A stretch of 64,000 nt of DNA from CAYZJV01 sp049310885 (GTDB lineage Bacteria > Spirochaetota > Spirochaetia > Sphaerochaetales > Sphaerochaetaceae): the NCBI RefSeq assembly GCF_049310885.1, contig NZ_JBMDYO010000001.1:62001-126000 (forward strand), given 5' to 3'. Of this stretch, positions 16,875 to 26,460 are shown in pieces (the first letter of the stretch is position 1; every line of letters starts with the position of its first letter). A program made the translations under genes and the position numbers. The notes below the pieces were generated by a model. It worked only from the letters and a program-made list of their open reading frames with translations. It ran no database searches and was not told where the DNA came from.

Positions 16875-19232
16875 TTACGCTATCGGTTCAATTCCTACTT
16901 TTGTTTGCATCCTCCACTCCCTTTCTAAGGTATAGCGGTCTCCCAAGATTTCAATCTGTCGTGTCCACTCCAAATTCTCTGATGACCGTCCAATACTGAG
17001 TGTAAAGGTTCCCGGTTCTATTACCCTAGTATCCTTATCTAATAAGAAAGAGAGCACATCGGTGGGGAGATTGAAATGGACTCTGGCTTTTTTCCCAGGA
17101 TCAAGCGAAACCCGACAAAAACCTTTTAACTCCAAGCCAGGTCTCACAATACTGGAACAATCGTCCTTCACATACAATTGCACTACTTCGTCACCAGGGA
17201 GTGAACCGGTATTTGTTATAGTAACCGATACAACAAACTCTCCATCTACAGGAGCAGTCGTGGACGCTATACCGAAATCACTATAACTGAAGTTGGTATA
17301 GGACAATCCATGGCCAAATGGGTATTGTGCTCCAAATTCACGTTGCTTAGGCATCCCTGTCGCTTTTTTAACGTGATTGTATGCATAAGGCATTGCTCCT
17401 CCAACCTTTGGGAAAGAGAGTGGCGTACGGCCACCAGGGTTCGCAATTCCATAAAGGATGTTGGCTATAGCCTCACCCCCGCCCTCTCCCGGTAACCAAG
17501 CTGCAATAATAGCAGCTGCTTCTGTCGTCGCTCGGCCAAGGTGATAAGGTCTTCCGCTCACTAGGATAACGACTACCGGTTTACCAGTATCGAGCAGTGC
17601 ATTGATCATTGTCTGTTGTACACCGGGGAGTTGTAGTGACGTAGTATCAGACCCCTCGCCTACAGTTCCATGTTGGAACAATCCAACCATATCACCGACG
17701 ACAGCAATAACGACATCGGACTTCTTGGCAAGTGCAACAGCCTCTTTGATTTTCCCTGTATCAGAACTCACAGCCTGATTTGCATCTCCCTGTTTATCGG
17801 TTACATCACCGGGGAAGAACACAGCTTTTCCAAAGGATTGTTCAAACAGTACGCAACCATCGGCATAGGATATGAGTGATGTTCCGACCAGCGACTGGAT
17901 CCCTTCACGGATGGTCTTTGCCCGTTTGGGTATAATATCTTCATCTCCCGACACCCCTTGCAGGTGAATGGGAACCGAATATCCATTGTACATGGCATAG
18001 GCATTATCTGCTAAAGGTCCGACCAAGGCTACTTTCGTATCCTTAGCTAATGGTAATATTCCATCATTTCTAAGTAAGACAAAAGACTTCTGGGCAACCT
18101 CAATTGCCAAATCATGGTGCTCAGATGAATTCAGTTCAATAGCATCGGATTCTATAAACGGATGGTCGAATATCCCCTGTCGGAATTTTTCGACGAGAAT
18201 CTTCATTACCGAAACATTGATCTCATCGATATCGATGATATTCCTTTGCACAGCATCCACAAGGCCATGCTTAAAACAAGTGCTACTGGGTAATTCCAAA
18301 TCCATACCCGCATGTACTGCCATTGCTGCAGCCTCTGCGATATCCATCGCTACATGATGATCGTTAAATAGCTGAATGGGAGCTTCATAATCAGCGACTA
18401 CAAGGCCGTTAAAACCCCATGTACGCTTGAGCAGATCCGTTATCATGCTCCTAGAACCACTGCAAGGTTCACCATCGATATCATGATAGGCAGGCATGAC
18501 TGCACCTGGCTTGGCGAGTTTTATTACCATTTCAAATGGTAACCCGAATACATTGAGAAGCTCTCTTTGTCCAATATGAACCGGTGCATGGTTGCGTCCA
18601 CCTTCGCTGAACGAGTGTCCCATGAAGTGTTTCAATGTCGCAATTGGCGATTGTTTATCACCTTGAAGACCTTGGACATATGCTGTGCCAAGACAGCCAA
18701 CAAGGTAAGGATCCTCACTGAAAGTCTCTTCCAATCTACCCCAACGAGCATCGCGTGCGACATCGAGTACGGGAGCCAAGCCCTGATGAACACCCAAGGT
18801 GGACATCTCTTTCCCGATAACCTGTGCAACCTTACGCATAAGCGCAGGATCCCAGACAGATCCTTGGTTTAGACTGCTCGGAAATATTGTCGCACCTGGA
18901 ACCATAGCTCCGGTAAGGCACTCTTCATGCAACATGGCAGGAATTCCAAGACGGGTCCTTCCAATAAGATACCGTTGGATCTCATTTATGCCCTTCGCAA
19001 TTTCCCTCGGGTGAACAGCATGCGTTCCAAACGGTCGGGTCAACTGTCCGATTCCTTCTCCCAATACCATTTCCCGATCCTGGTCTGGACGGTCTTTGGT
19101 GAAGGCAATCTCCTTTACAGTAAAACTTCCATCGGAAGATATCTCCAACCATGCCGAGCACAATTGGGCTACCTTCTCCTCCAGTGTCATTTTTCTGAGC
19201 AGCTCGAGTGCCCTTTCCCTATTCGAATGCAT
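16875..19232 (-). CDS. Glycoside hydrolase family 3 beta-glucosidase/xylosidase
   Basis: 785 residues with the three-domain GH3 layout: an N-terminal barrel (1-340), an alpha/beta sandwich (about 385-620) and a C-terminal fibronectin-III-like domain (about 680-760). The nucleophile is Asp281 in GLVVADYEAP. LHEECLTG, DARWGRLEETFSEDP and KHFMGHSFSEGGRNH form the rest of the -1 subsite. No signal peptide is seen, so it acts in the cytoplasm on imported oligosaccharides. It is the last gene of an operon behind the ABC permeases (13 nt gap), so the transporter probably imports its substrate. Glucoside or xyloside specificity is not decided by the sequence. Confidence 0.92.
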   Translation of the reverse strand: MHSNRERALELLRKMTLEEKVAQLCSAWLEISSDGSFTVKEIAFTKDRPDQDREMVLGEGIGQLTRPFGTHAVHPREIAKGINEIQRYLIGRTRLGIPAMLHEECLTGAMVPGATIFPSSLNQGSVWDPALMRKVAQVIGKEMSTLGVHQGLAPVLDVARDARWGRLEETFSEDPYLVGCLGTAYVQGLQGDKQSPIATLKHFMGHSFSEGGRNHAPVHIGQRELLNVFGLPFEMVIKLAKPGAVMPAYHDIDGEPCSGSRSMITDLLKRTWGFNGLVVADYEAPIQLFNDHHVAMDIAEAAAMAVHAGMDLELPSSTCFKHGLVDAVQRNIIDIDEINVSVMKILVEKFRQGIFDHPFIESDAIELNSSEHHDLAIEVAQKSFVLLRNDGILPLAKDTKVALVGPLADNAYAMYNGYSVPIHLQGVSGDEDIIPKRAKTIREGIQSLVGTSLISYADGCVLFEQSFGKAVFFPGDVTDKQGDANQAVSSDTGKIKEAVALAKKSDVVIAVVGDMVGLFQHGTVGEGSDTTSLQLPGVQQTMINALLDTGKPVVVILVSGRPYHLGRATTEAAAIIAAWLPGEGGGEAIANILYGIANPGGRTPLSFPKVGGAMPYAYNHVKKATGMPKQREFGAQYPFGHGLSYTNFSYSDFGIASTTAPVDGEFVVSVTITNTGSLPGDEVVQLYVKDDCSSIVRPGLELKGFCRVSLDPGKKARVHFNLPTDVLSFLLDKDTRVIEPGTFTLSIGRSSENLEWTRQIEILGDRYTLEREWRMQTKVGIEPIA

Positions 19233-19245
19233 ATGGGGACTCCTT

Positions 19246-20094
19246 CTATTCTTTCAAAGCACCGAGCGCTACTCCTGCGATGATATACTTGGACAAGAGG
19301 AAGTACACAACGAAGAGCGGTAGTACGGTCAAAGCCAAACCCAAATAGACCGAACCATATTCGGTCTTGTATATATCGCCCCTCAGGAGGCTTACCATGA
19401 TCGGCATGGTGTACTTGGTGTTATCGGTGAGTAGGATCAACGGAAGGAACAATTGGTTCCAATGGAATACGAATTGGAAGATCGCTTGTGTCGCAATCGC
19501 CGGCTTCATGATTGGCAGTATGATCCTATTGAATGTGTAGAACTCTTTGGCTCCATCAATTCTGGCTGAATCGACGATATCCAACGAAAGGGTCGCAACC
19601 AGGTATTGGCGCATGAAGAATACCATCGATGGTGTCGCGATAGCGGGAAGTATCAGAGGCCATAGACTATTGGTCCAGTGGATCCGGTACATAAACTGGT
19701 AGAATCCGATACTGGAAACTTGTGTTGGAAGCATCAGCACAGCCAAAATGAAGGTGAAGAACGGTTGACGGAGTTTCCAGCTATAGGCCACCAAGGCATA
19801 AGCAGTGAGCGATGAGAAATAGACCGATCCCAAGGTCGCTCCTCCAGCGACCAGCATCGAATTTATGAAGCCGGTGATGGGATTGAAGGTCTTCCCCATC
19901 AGTATCTTGAAATTGGAGATCAGGAATTTGGATGGCAGGAATGCAACGGAATTCTGTTGAATCTGATACGTACTTCGAGTGGCATTCATGAACATAATCC
20001 AGAATGGCCAGACACTGAGTATCGCCAAGAATATACATACTACATAAATTATTATTTTATATATATTTCGGGAACTTGACATGCTCTTGTTCAT
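19246..20094 (-). CDS. Carbohydrate ABC transporter permease, MalG type
   Basis: 282 residues with six hydrophobic segments and the EAA-loop sequence DSARIDGAKEFYTFNRIILPIMKPA, which contacts the ATPase. This is the inner-membrane permease of a CUT1 sugar importer. Its start codon overlaps the upstream permease stop (ATGA). No ATPase gene is present in the operon, which is usual for CUT1 systems sharing an MsmK-like ATPase. Confidence 0.93.
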   Translation of the reverse strand: MNKSMSSSRNIYKIIIYVVCIFLAILSVWPFWIMFMNATRSTYQIQQNSVAFLPSKFLISNFKILMGKTFNPITGFINSMLVAGGATLGSVYFSSLTAYALVAYSWKLRQPFFTFILAVLMLPTQVSSIGFYQFMYRIHWTNSLWPLILPAIATPSMVFFMRQYLVATLSLDIVDSARIDGAKEFYTFNRIILPIMKPAIATQAIFQFVFHWNQLFLPLILLTDNTKYTMPIMVSLLRGDIYKTEYGSVYLGLALTVLPLFVVYFLLSKYIIAGVALGALKE

Positions 20095-21062
20095 ACTGCC
20101 ACCTCCCGAGCCTTAGCCCTTGCTACCATTCTCATTTTCCGTTCACGTTTCCGCTGCAGCACACTGTCCTTATCACGCATGATGAAGAAGAGGAAAGATG
20201 AAAGGATCGCTATGATGATGAACATGATCAAACTCGCCGCTGCAGCACGGTTATAGAGATAACTTCCACTGAAGGCTTGATTATAGATATACACACTGGT
20301 GGTCAATGTCGCATTATCCGGTCCACCAAGCAGGAAAAGTCTTGGGATATCGAACATGGTCAAACCACCGATCATACTTGTCACCAGACTATAGAGGAGT
20401 ATTGTCTTCAGACGGGGAAGAGTCACCCTGAAAAAGATCTGTGTAGCGGAAGCACCATCTATTTCAGCAGCCTCGAACAGCGTGGGATTGATGCCAAGCA
20501 CACCGGCGATCAGGATGATCATGGTATGGCCGTACCACATCCAAAATTGAATGAAAGCAACAACTCCTCTCGCAGTCCATTTCTGTAGATGGAAGTTCAT
20601 GGGACTGTCGATCCATCCGAAGGCAAGCATAATATCGTTAATCGGTCCTTTGGGGTATCCGAACAGGGAATAGAACAACAGGGCTATGGTAGCTGCAGTT
20701 ATGATATTAGGCATATAGATGAGGACTTTGAAAAGGCCTTGGGCTCTTACCTTCAAATGCCTATTGGTAAACCATGCAGTCAACAACAATGCCACCAATA
20801 TCTGGGGAATGAAGTTGAAAATCCAGATTATCAAAGTATTCGACATTGCTTTTTGGAACGAAGGACTCGTGAGAACAGCCTTGAAATTATCAAAAGGGAA
20901 TTCAAGGATATTGATATCTGTTTTCATTAGCCCGCGTAGATCGGTAAATCCTATGAATACCGTATACACCAAGGGATAGAGTGCGAAAATCAGGAATGTC
21001 AGTACGAATGGAATAGAGAAGTAATACCCATACTTCGCATAGCTGATGGTCTTGCGCTGCAT
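20091..21062 (-). CDS. Carbohydrate ABC transporter permease, MalF type
   Basis: 323 residues with six transmembrane segments and the EAA motif EAAEIDGASATQIFFRVTLPRLK. Partner of the MalG-type permease, with which it overlaps by 4 nt. Start supported by GGAGGTG 9 nt upstream. A basic C-terminal tail (RKRERKMRMVARAKAREVAV) follows the last membrane span. It lies downstream of the binding-protein gene, separated by a strong hairpin. Confidence 0.93.
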   Translation of the reverse strand: MQRKTISYAKYGYYFSIPFVLTFLIFALYPLVYTVFIGFTDLRGLMKTDINILEFPFDNFKAVLTSPSFQKAMSNTLIIWIFNFIPQILVALLLTAWFTNRHLKVRAQGLFKVLIYMPNIITAATIALLFYSLFGYPKGPINDIMLAFGWIDSPMNFHLQKWTARGVVAFIQFWMWYGHTMIILIAGVLGINPTLFEAAEIDGASATQIFFRVTLPRLKTILLYSLVTSMIGGLTMFDIPRLFLLGGPDNATLTTSVYIYNQAFSGSYLYNRAAAASLIMFIIIAILSSFLFFIMRDKDSVLQRKRERKMRMVARAKAREVAV

Positions 21063-21107
21063 AAAAATTCACCTCCAGGAGCATGGCCGTATCGCATGCA
21101 AAATGAA

Positions 21108-21135
21108 TGTGGGCGGAAGCATGCTCCCGCCCACA
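21108..21135 (-). other. Intercistronic hairpin between sugar-binding protein and permease genes
   Basis: TGTGGGCGG (21108-21116) pairs with CCGCCCACA (21127-21135); the loop adds two or three more pairs. It sits 15 bp after the binding-protein stop with no T-run, so it more likely stabilises the upstream message or partially attenuates than terminates fully. Confidence 0.65.
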
Positions 21136-21150
21136 GAAATTCAATTTCTC

Positions 21151-22491
21151 TTAATGGGCATCGATATCGAGATTATCCTTCACCTGTTGCTTGAAGTCTG
21201 CGATTGTTGCTGCACGGCTCTTGTTTCCTGCAGTGTATTCGCGGACCTGGTCACGCCAGTACATGTTGATGGTCTCATCATACTGGTGCTTGTTCTTACC
21301 GGTTGCGAACTGCCCGGCAGGAACGAATACGTCGAACATATTCTGTCCACCGAGGAAGTCCAACCTACCATCTGACTTCGACATAACTGTTCCTGAAGCC
21401 ACGGTGTCTTTTGTTCCACCAGGACCGTTGAGCGTGCCGTTTGCCCAGTAGTACTGCAATCCAGTCTCGCTGCTATCGAGTGTTATCCATTCGATGATAT
21501 CTCCGACAACTTCCTTATGTCTGCTGTTGGTATTTCCGAGAACCCATGTTCCGCCCCAGAAGAATCCGACGGGAGGCTCACAAACTGCCCAGTCGCCATA
21601 GGTTCCTTCACCAGGAGCAGAACCACCGGAGTTACCGGCCATGACATAGTTGATCAACCAAGCGGGACCGAAGAATCCGAATATTGGTTTTTCTCCAGCA
21701 TCTTTCATATCAGCGAACCATGCATCGGTCCAGTCACGGGTATCGTTCATATAACCCTTGTCTTTCATCATCTTTGCCATGTCTACAAATGCTTCGCGAT
21801 CTGGATCGATATAGAGTTTTCCATCTACGATCCAGCCCTTCTCAGAGGCGCCTTCGATAGCATGCCAGAGGTCTCCATCTCCACTGAGGATTCCATATCC
21901 CTTCTTACGAAGGTCTTCTGCTGCACTGAAGAACTTATCCCAACCGGGACCAACTTTTGAACCGACGACTGCAGGATCATCTGTTCCCCAGACATCCTTG
22001 GCGATCGATCTGCGGTAAATGAATGCACCGCCGGTAGCCTGGTAACCAAGACCAACAAGCTTACCATCGGGGTTGGTGCCGATATCGACGGTGTATTGAG
22101 CTATGTCAGCCTCTTTCAGCTTCTTATCGACATCGATACCAAGATCCTTGTAGGGAGCAGCGAAGCTTGCGGCATCACCTTGTGTATACTTGAGCACGAA
22201 GGCACTCTCTGCACAATAGATGTCGGGAGCATCCGCACCACCACTAATCAATGCCTGGTCGAGAGCGGGCTGGTAAGCACCGTCAGTAGTGGCAATAATC
22301 GTGGTCTTGATCTCATAATCGAAATCGGGATTGAGCTCTTTGTACTTTTCCATCATCTTTGGAACTTCATCGGTGAAACTCCAGAGATTGATCACTTTGG
22401 GACCTGTCTCTTGTTCAGCTTGAGCAAATAACGGAAGACTGACGCTGATTATCAGCAACAGACATACCAACAAACCAAGTTTGCGTTTCAT
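21151..22491 (-). CDS. Extracellular sugar-binding protein of ABC transporter (family 1)
   Basis: 446 residues with a signal peptide (LGLLVCLLLIISVSLPLFAQ) and a solute-binding family 1 fold: INLWSFTDEVPKMMEKYKEL at the N-terminus and a C-terminal helical region with conserved aromatics. It captures an oligosaccharide in the periplasm for the MalF/MalG permeases. Start at 22491, with GGAGG 7 nt upstream; an upstream in-frame ATG (22536) would bury the signal peptide. It is the first gene of the ABC/GH3 unit, directly downstream of the sensor kinase/regulator pair. Confidence 0.92.
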   Translation of the reverse strand: MKRKLGLLVCLLLIISVSLPLFAQAEQETGPKVINLWSFTDEVPKMMEKYKELNPDFDYEIKTTIIATTDGAYQPALDQALISGGADAPDIYCAESAFVLKYTQGDAASFAAPYKDLGIDVDKKLKEADIAQYTVDIGTNPDGKLVGLGYQATGGAFIYRRSIAKDVWGTDDPAVVGSKVGPGWDKFFSAAEDLRKKGYGILSGDGDLWHAIEGASEKGWIVDGKLYIDPDREAFVDMAKMMKDKGYMNDTRDWTDAWFADMKDAGEKPIFGFFGPAWLINYVMAGNSGGSAPGEGTYGDWAVCEPPVGFFWGGTWVLGNTNSRHKEVVGDIIEWITLDSSETGLQYYWANGTLNGPGGTKDTVASGTVMSKSDGRLDFLGGQNMFDVFVPAGQFATGKNKHQYDETINMYWRDQVREYTAGNKSRAATIADFKQQVKDNLDIDAH

Positions 22492-22655
22492 ACATTTTCC
22501 TCCTTCATGTATGTGCCCTTCGGCATATGATTTCATTCACAGTGGCTAAGCTGTCAGTGTGCCGATTTTCCTACAACAACAACATCCTACCCACGTATCG
22601 AAATGCTACTACTCATTTTTTCTCGACGAAAGTAGTCATATGCCTAGAGTTTGCC

Positions 22656-22671
22656 TAGGACAAATGTCCTA
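22656..22671. promoter_or_regulatory. Inverted repeat upstream of the sugar ABC operon
   Basis: TAGGACA-AA-TGTCCTA is a dyad with 7-bp arms and a 2-bp centre, lying in the 195-bp gap between the response-regulator gene and the binding-protein gene, 165 bp upstream of the latter. Size and symmetry fit a NarL-type dimer site, so it is a candidate target of the adjacent regulator. Confidence 0.4.
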
Positions 22672-22686
22672 TAGAGAATGTGAGAA

Positions 22687-23343
22687 TCAGCTTTCGTTCG
22701 CCCTAACCCATTTAATCGCGAATTTTCGTAATTCCCTTGCATCACCAATCGATAATTTATGCTTTATATTGTCCCGATAGACGTTTATGGTTTTCGCAGA
22801 CAGGTTTAACGATGAGGCGATTTCCGATACCCCAAACCCTTGACCGATTAATCTGAGAACTTCCAGTTCCCTTACACTCAACTGTTCTACGGGATTCAGA
22901 TCCTGTTTACTTTCCTGTAACACCATATTGTCGAACAATCTCTCACGCATATCAGCAGATAGGTAGACCTTCCCTTTCAGTACGGTCCCGATTGCCTCAA
23001 GAAGGGTCTCTGCGGCCTCTTGTTTCATAACGTATCCGCGAGCGCCAGCTTTCAATGCACTCGATGCGTAGATAATTTCGTCATACATCGATACGACGAT
23101 TGCATGGATGGCCGGATGGGAATTTTTAAGCATCTTCACCAATTCCAATCCATTTTCCTGATGAAGGGAGATATCTACTAGGATCACCTGTGGATGTTCC
23201 ACCTCAACAATATCCAAAGCTTCAGCAATACCGGTAGCCTCTCCTACTACCTTAAAATGATTGTTGTTTTCGATCACACTCACCAGACCCTGGCGAAAAA
23301 GCGGATGATCATCCACTACAACGAATTTAACACTCTGTTTCAT
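22687..23343 (-). CDS. NarL/LuxR-type response regulator
   Basis: 218 residues. The receiver domain has the acidic pair VDDH near residue 10 and phospho-acceptor Asp57 in VILVDISL, then switch residues and Lys in YVMKQEA. The C-terminal LuxR helix-turn-helix reads LSVRELEVLRLIGQGFGVSEIASSLNLSAKTINVYR. Its ATG (23343) lies inside the 3' end of the kinase gene (17-nt overlap), with GGAAGGAG 5 nt upstream. It is the cognate regulator of the LacI-sensor kinase and probably controls the downstream ABC/GH3 genes. Confidence 0.93.
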   Translation of the reverse strand: MKQSVKFVVVDDHPLFRQGLVSVIENNNHFKVVGEATGIAEALDIVEVEHPQVILVDISLHQENGLELVKMLKNSHPAIHAIVVSMYDEIIYASSALKAGARGYVMKQEAAETLLEAIGTVLKGKVYLSADMRERLFDNMVLQESKQDLNPVEQLSVRELEVLRLIGQGFGVSEIASSLNLSAKTINVYRDNIKHKLSIGDARELRKFAIKWVRANES

Positions 23344-25678
23344 CTGAACTCCTTCCAACGACAACCTTCACCGTAGTTCCCCTCGCCGTAGAATCTATCG
23401 AAAGATCGACTTGCGCCATACTCGCTCGGTTTTTCATGATCCGCAGTCCCAATCCCCCTTCCCGTATCTTTTCTGGCAGCCCTACACCATTATCCCGGAT
23501 GGTAGCGACTCTTAAAGGACAACCTTCTCCATCGTTTTGCACATCTAGGATAATGTCGACCTGTTTTGCCTGAGAATGTTTGACTGCATTCGTCAAAGCC
23601 TCCTGGATAATTCTGAAGACGTGAAGGCTCTGATCCGGATCGGCAATTTCGAAATCGGGATGAGCATGTAGTTTGACATCCACGCTCGCATAACGGTTGG
23701 TGTCCCCTACTAAAGCCTCTAATTTGGCGGTAAAAGCATGTGCTTCCAATTCTACTGGAAGCAGACCACGAGATATTGTCTTGATTTTAGTGATGGACTC
23801 TGTAAGCAATGAACTTATTCGTTCCAAAGTCTGTTGCACTTGGACATTCTGGGCTACCGTTTTCCTCACTGAAGAGGCTAAGAGAGAGATTCCTAACAGG
23901 TGTTGGCACAGATCATCATGCAAATCCTGCCCTATCCTCTCCATGGTCTTGCTGGATATCTCCATCACCTCGTGTTCCAACTCTTTCCTTCTACGGATTT
24001 CGTTCGAGAGTTCCCTATTTGTCCGGATGAGATCCTTGGTCCTCAATTCCACTTGTTCAGCTAGCGTACGTTCATGGGAACGCACTTGTTCCATCAACAG
24101 CGTTCCCTTGAGATTGCTTGATATCTGTTCCTGCAAGACATCGTAGAGTGCAGGAATCACAATCCCTATGGGTACAAATAGATAGCCCAAAGGCTCATCG
24201 ATATGGACTAAAGGCATGAGGATCCATTGACCTTCCCGCCAACTCCTTCCAATCTGGGGTGGCAACAATTCCAGGTAATCGAAATCCAACTCAGATAAAT
24301 CCTTTCCAAGTCCTACCTGACTGCGCATACTCATCAACACCCTGGCACGACCTTTTTTCCCATTGAATACTATGAGAAATCCATCCTCTATCCCGAAAAG
24401 CTGAAGTCCTTTGCGTAGATTGGCATACATCTCTTCGCTCTCGAAGGCACCTGCAAGCATGGCACTGACTTGTCGGAGTGTCTCGAAAGACGATTCCACC
24501 GATACCCGTTTCGCGGCCTGACAGCGTCCGAACTTCTCTCCAGTCAATGCACGGGCAGCCCCCATGAGTGTTGCCAGTTGCTTGCTTCCAGGCTCCATAT
24601 TCTTGGCACAGTGGTTCTCCACTACCGATAGATAATCGTTCCAACGGTCTAAAGCTCCACTTTCTGCCGATGTCGCGTCTATAGCTCTGTTCAGCCGCAA
24701 GATCATCCCATCATAATCACCTTTTCTCACCAGCACCATGAGGTCGAATATCGCTCTGCGCTCTTCTATGCTTGCATAACGGGGAATCTCCTGTAGATCG
24801 GGAGTATAGCTGAACCGTGGACCACAACCGCACGATTCCCGTATAACTGGACTGCATGAGAGTACTTCATGTTCCTCTTCTCCTCCCTGCATGAGACGAT
24901 CAAGCATTGCTACCGCCTGCTCTCCCAAATCCTGCATAGGCTGAAGCACAGTGGTGAGCGGAGGTTGTGTATAGCGGGAAGATTCTATACCATCGAAACC
25001 GATCACCGAGACATCGTAGGGAACTCTGATACCGTTGCGGACCAATTCATCTAGCGCACCTTGTGCCATCCGATCATTCATACAGACTAGCGCATCGAAC
25101 GGCAAACCTGTCGACAACAGTTTCTCCACTGCGGCGATCCCCGATTCTTGTGTAAAGGTTCCCGGCACGATCAATCGTTCATCAATGATCAGTCCACGAT
25201 TCCTAAGAGTCTCCTTGCAGGCAACCATCCGGCTGATAGCCTCGTCATGGCTTGGCGGGCCTCCAATCATCGCGAAATTCTTCCTGCCATGCTCATCAAC
25301 TACATGCTCAACCAACTGAGAGATACCGCTCGCACCTTCGACCACGATATCGGACATACCTGGAATGCTCATCCCAATGGAGACTCGTGGCAAAGACTCC
25401 CACTGAGTGAAGAATTCCCTCAGGTCAACAGAGGAGAAGAATGTAGCCAATGATGAAGATATAATGATCAGTCCATCGATATTCCTCTGACTCGCAAGAT
25501 GGTAGGCTAAGTTTGATGAAGCCTCCGATGCAATGGGCGAGCCGAGTCGTGAACCGAGGAATGAGATCGATCCAAATCCCCTGTCCTGGGCAGCTCTCTC
25601 TATAGCATGCCAGATAGTCGATTGGTACCCATCATCTAGGGAAGCGGTAAAGACTCCAATACATCGTTTCTTCTGCAT
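23327..25678 (-). CDS. LacI-type sugar-sensing domain fused to a NarL-type histidine kinase
   Basis: 783 residues. Residues 1-290 form a LacI/GalR-type periplasmic-binding-protein domain (RCIGVFTASLDDGYQSTIWHAIE, FAMIGGPPSHDEAISRM, DALVCMNDRMAQGALDEL, VIGFDGIESSRYTQPPLTTV) without the LacI DNA-binding helix-turn-helix. A GAF-like region (about 390-530) and a coiled coil (about 535-580) follow. The HisKA_3 phospho-acceptor is His587 in LHDDLCQHLLG; the HATPase N-box EALTNAVKHS and G-box DNGVGLP follow. No membrane span or signal peptide is seen, so it should sense an imported sugar in the cytoplasm. It starts 3 nt after the flavoprotein gene and overlaps its response regulator. Confidence 0.9.
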   Translation of the reverse strand: MQKKRCIGVFTASLDDGYQSTIWHAIERAAQDRGFGSISFLGSRLGSPIASEASSNLAYHLASQRNIDGLIIISSSLATFFSSVDLREFFTQWESLPRVSIGMSIPGMSDIVVEGASGISQLVEHVVDEHGRKNFAMIGGPPSHDEAISRMVACKETLRNRGLIIDERLIVPGTFTQESGIAAVEKLLSTGLPFDALVCMNDRMAQGALDELVRNGIRVPYDVSVIGFDGIESSRYTQPPLTTVLQPMQDLGEQAVAMLDRLMQGGEEEHEVLSCSPVIRESCGCGPRFSYTPDLQEIPRYASIEERRAIFDLMVLVRKGDYDGMILRLNRAIDATSAESGALDRWNDYLSVVENHCAKNMEPGSKQLATLMGAARALTGEKFGRCQAAKRVSVESSFETLRQVSAMLAGAFESEEMYANLRKGLQLFGIEDGFLIVFNGKKGRARVLMSMRSQVGLGKDLSELDFDYLELLPPQIGRSWREGQWILMPLVHIDEPLGYLFVPIGIVIPALYDVLQEQISSNLKGTLLMEQVRSHERTLAEQVELRTKDLIRTNRELSNEIRRRKELEHEVMEISSKTMERIGQDLHDDLCQHLLGISLLASSVRKTVAQNVQVQQTLERISSLLTESITKIKTISRGLLPVELEAHAFTAKLEALVGDTNRYASVDVKLHAHPDFEIADPDQSLHVFRIIQEALTNAVKHSQAKQVDIILDVQNDGEGCPLRVATIRDNGVGLPEKIREGGLGLRIMKNRASMAQVDLSIDSTARGTTVKVVVGRSSDETEC

Positions 25679-25681
25679 AAA

Positions 25682-26299
25682 TCAACATTCTCCTCTTTGT
25701 CCGGCTCCCGCCCCAAGCAAAAACGAGACAAAACCGACACCGGCATCGTAAGCTCTCTTACGATCTTCAGGATGTTTTGTTACCGAATTAGGCAGAAAAT
25801 GGTTCGCAAATGCAAGAGTATCGAAAATCGAATATCCGACAGCCTGTATAGCATCCCGCATGGAGACTGCAGTGTATCCAAGTTCTTTCGGGTCGGTTTG
25901 TTCACAGACACCAAAGATGAGTGCGCCTTTGCCCCTATTGGCTAAACGGGAAGTATAGGGACCCGGTCTCGGTTCGGAAAAATCGAAAAATGGATAGAGT
26001 CGATCAATAAAAGATTTCATCCAAGGAGTCATATTGTAGTTATATGCTGGTGATCCCAATATGATTCCATCAGCACGATCTAGCTTGTCATAGAGAAGAT
26101 GCATGCCATCGAAGAATCTGGTACAGGTCTTATCCTTTCGACACCTTTCGCAACCAATACATGGTTCTATATGATAGGATTCCAAGTGAATTACCTCTAC
26201 CTCAGCTCCTTGTGTTTTAGCTCCTTTCGAGATCGAATCCATGATTGTGGCGGTATTTCCGTTCTCGCGTGGGCTTCCTATGATTCCGATAATATACAT
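25682..26299 (-). CDS. NADPH-dependent FMN reductase / iron-sulfur flavoprotein family
   Basis: 205 residues. The flavodoxin-like FMN loop is IGSPRENGNTATIMD. A CIGCERCRKDKTC motif at about residues 48-60 is the cysteine cluster of Isf-type flavoproteins, and the second FMN loop is SPAYNYNMTPWMKSFIDR. It is a cytoplasmic FMN-dependent electron carrier or quinone/nitro reductase. Start has AAAGGAG upstream. It appears to be the first gene of the operon with the sensor kinase and regulator; a functional link to sugar sensing is not evident. Confidence 0.85.
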   Translation of the reverse strand: MYIIGIIGSPRENGNTATIMDSISKGAKTQGAEVEVIHLESYHIEPCIGCERCRKDKTCTRFFDGMHLLYDKLDRADGIILGSPAYNYNMTPWMKSFIDRLYPFFDFSEPRPGPYTSRLANRGKGALIFGVCEQTDPKELGYTAVSMRDAIQAVGYSIFDTLAFANHFLPNSVTKHPEDRKRAYDAGVGFVSFLLGAGAGQRGEC

Positions 26300-26460
26300 A
26301 GCCGTGGGTCTCCTTTCACTCTAGGTAAAAAGGATAACATGGTTTGGAGAATAACGCATGAAAGTCTGGTAAAATTCCCTACATGACGAAAGTAAGCAAG
26401 CTTTCGTTTACGACACTCGTGTGGTATACTCGCTAATCGGATTGAGGAGGAAACTCATCT

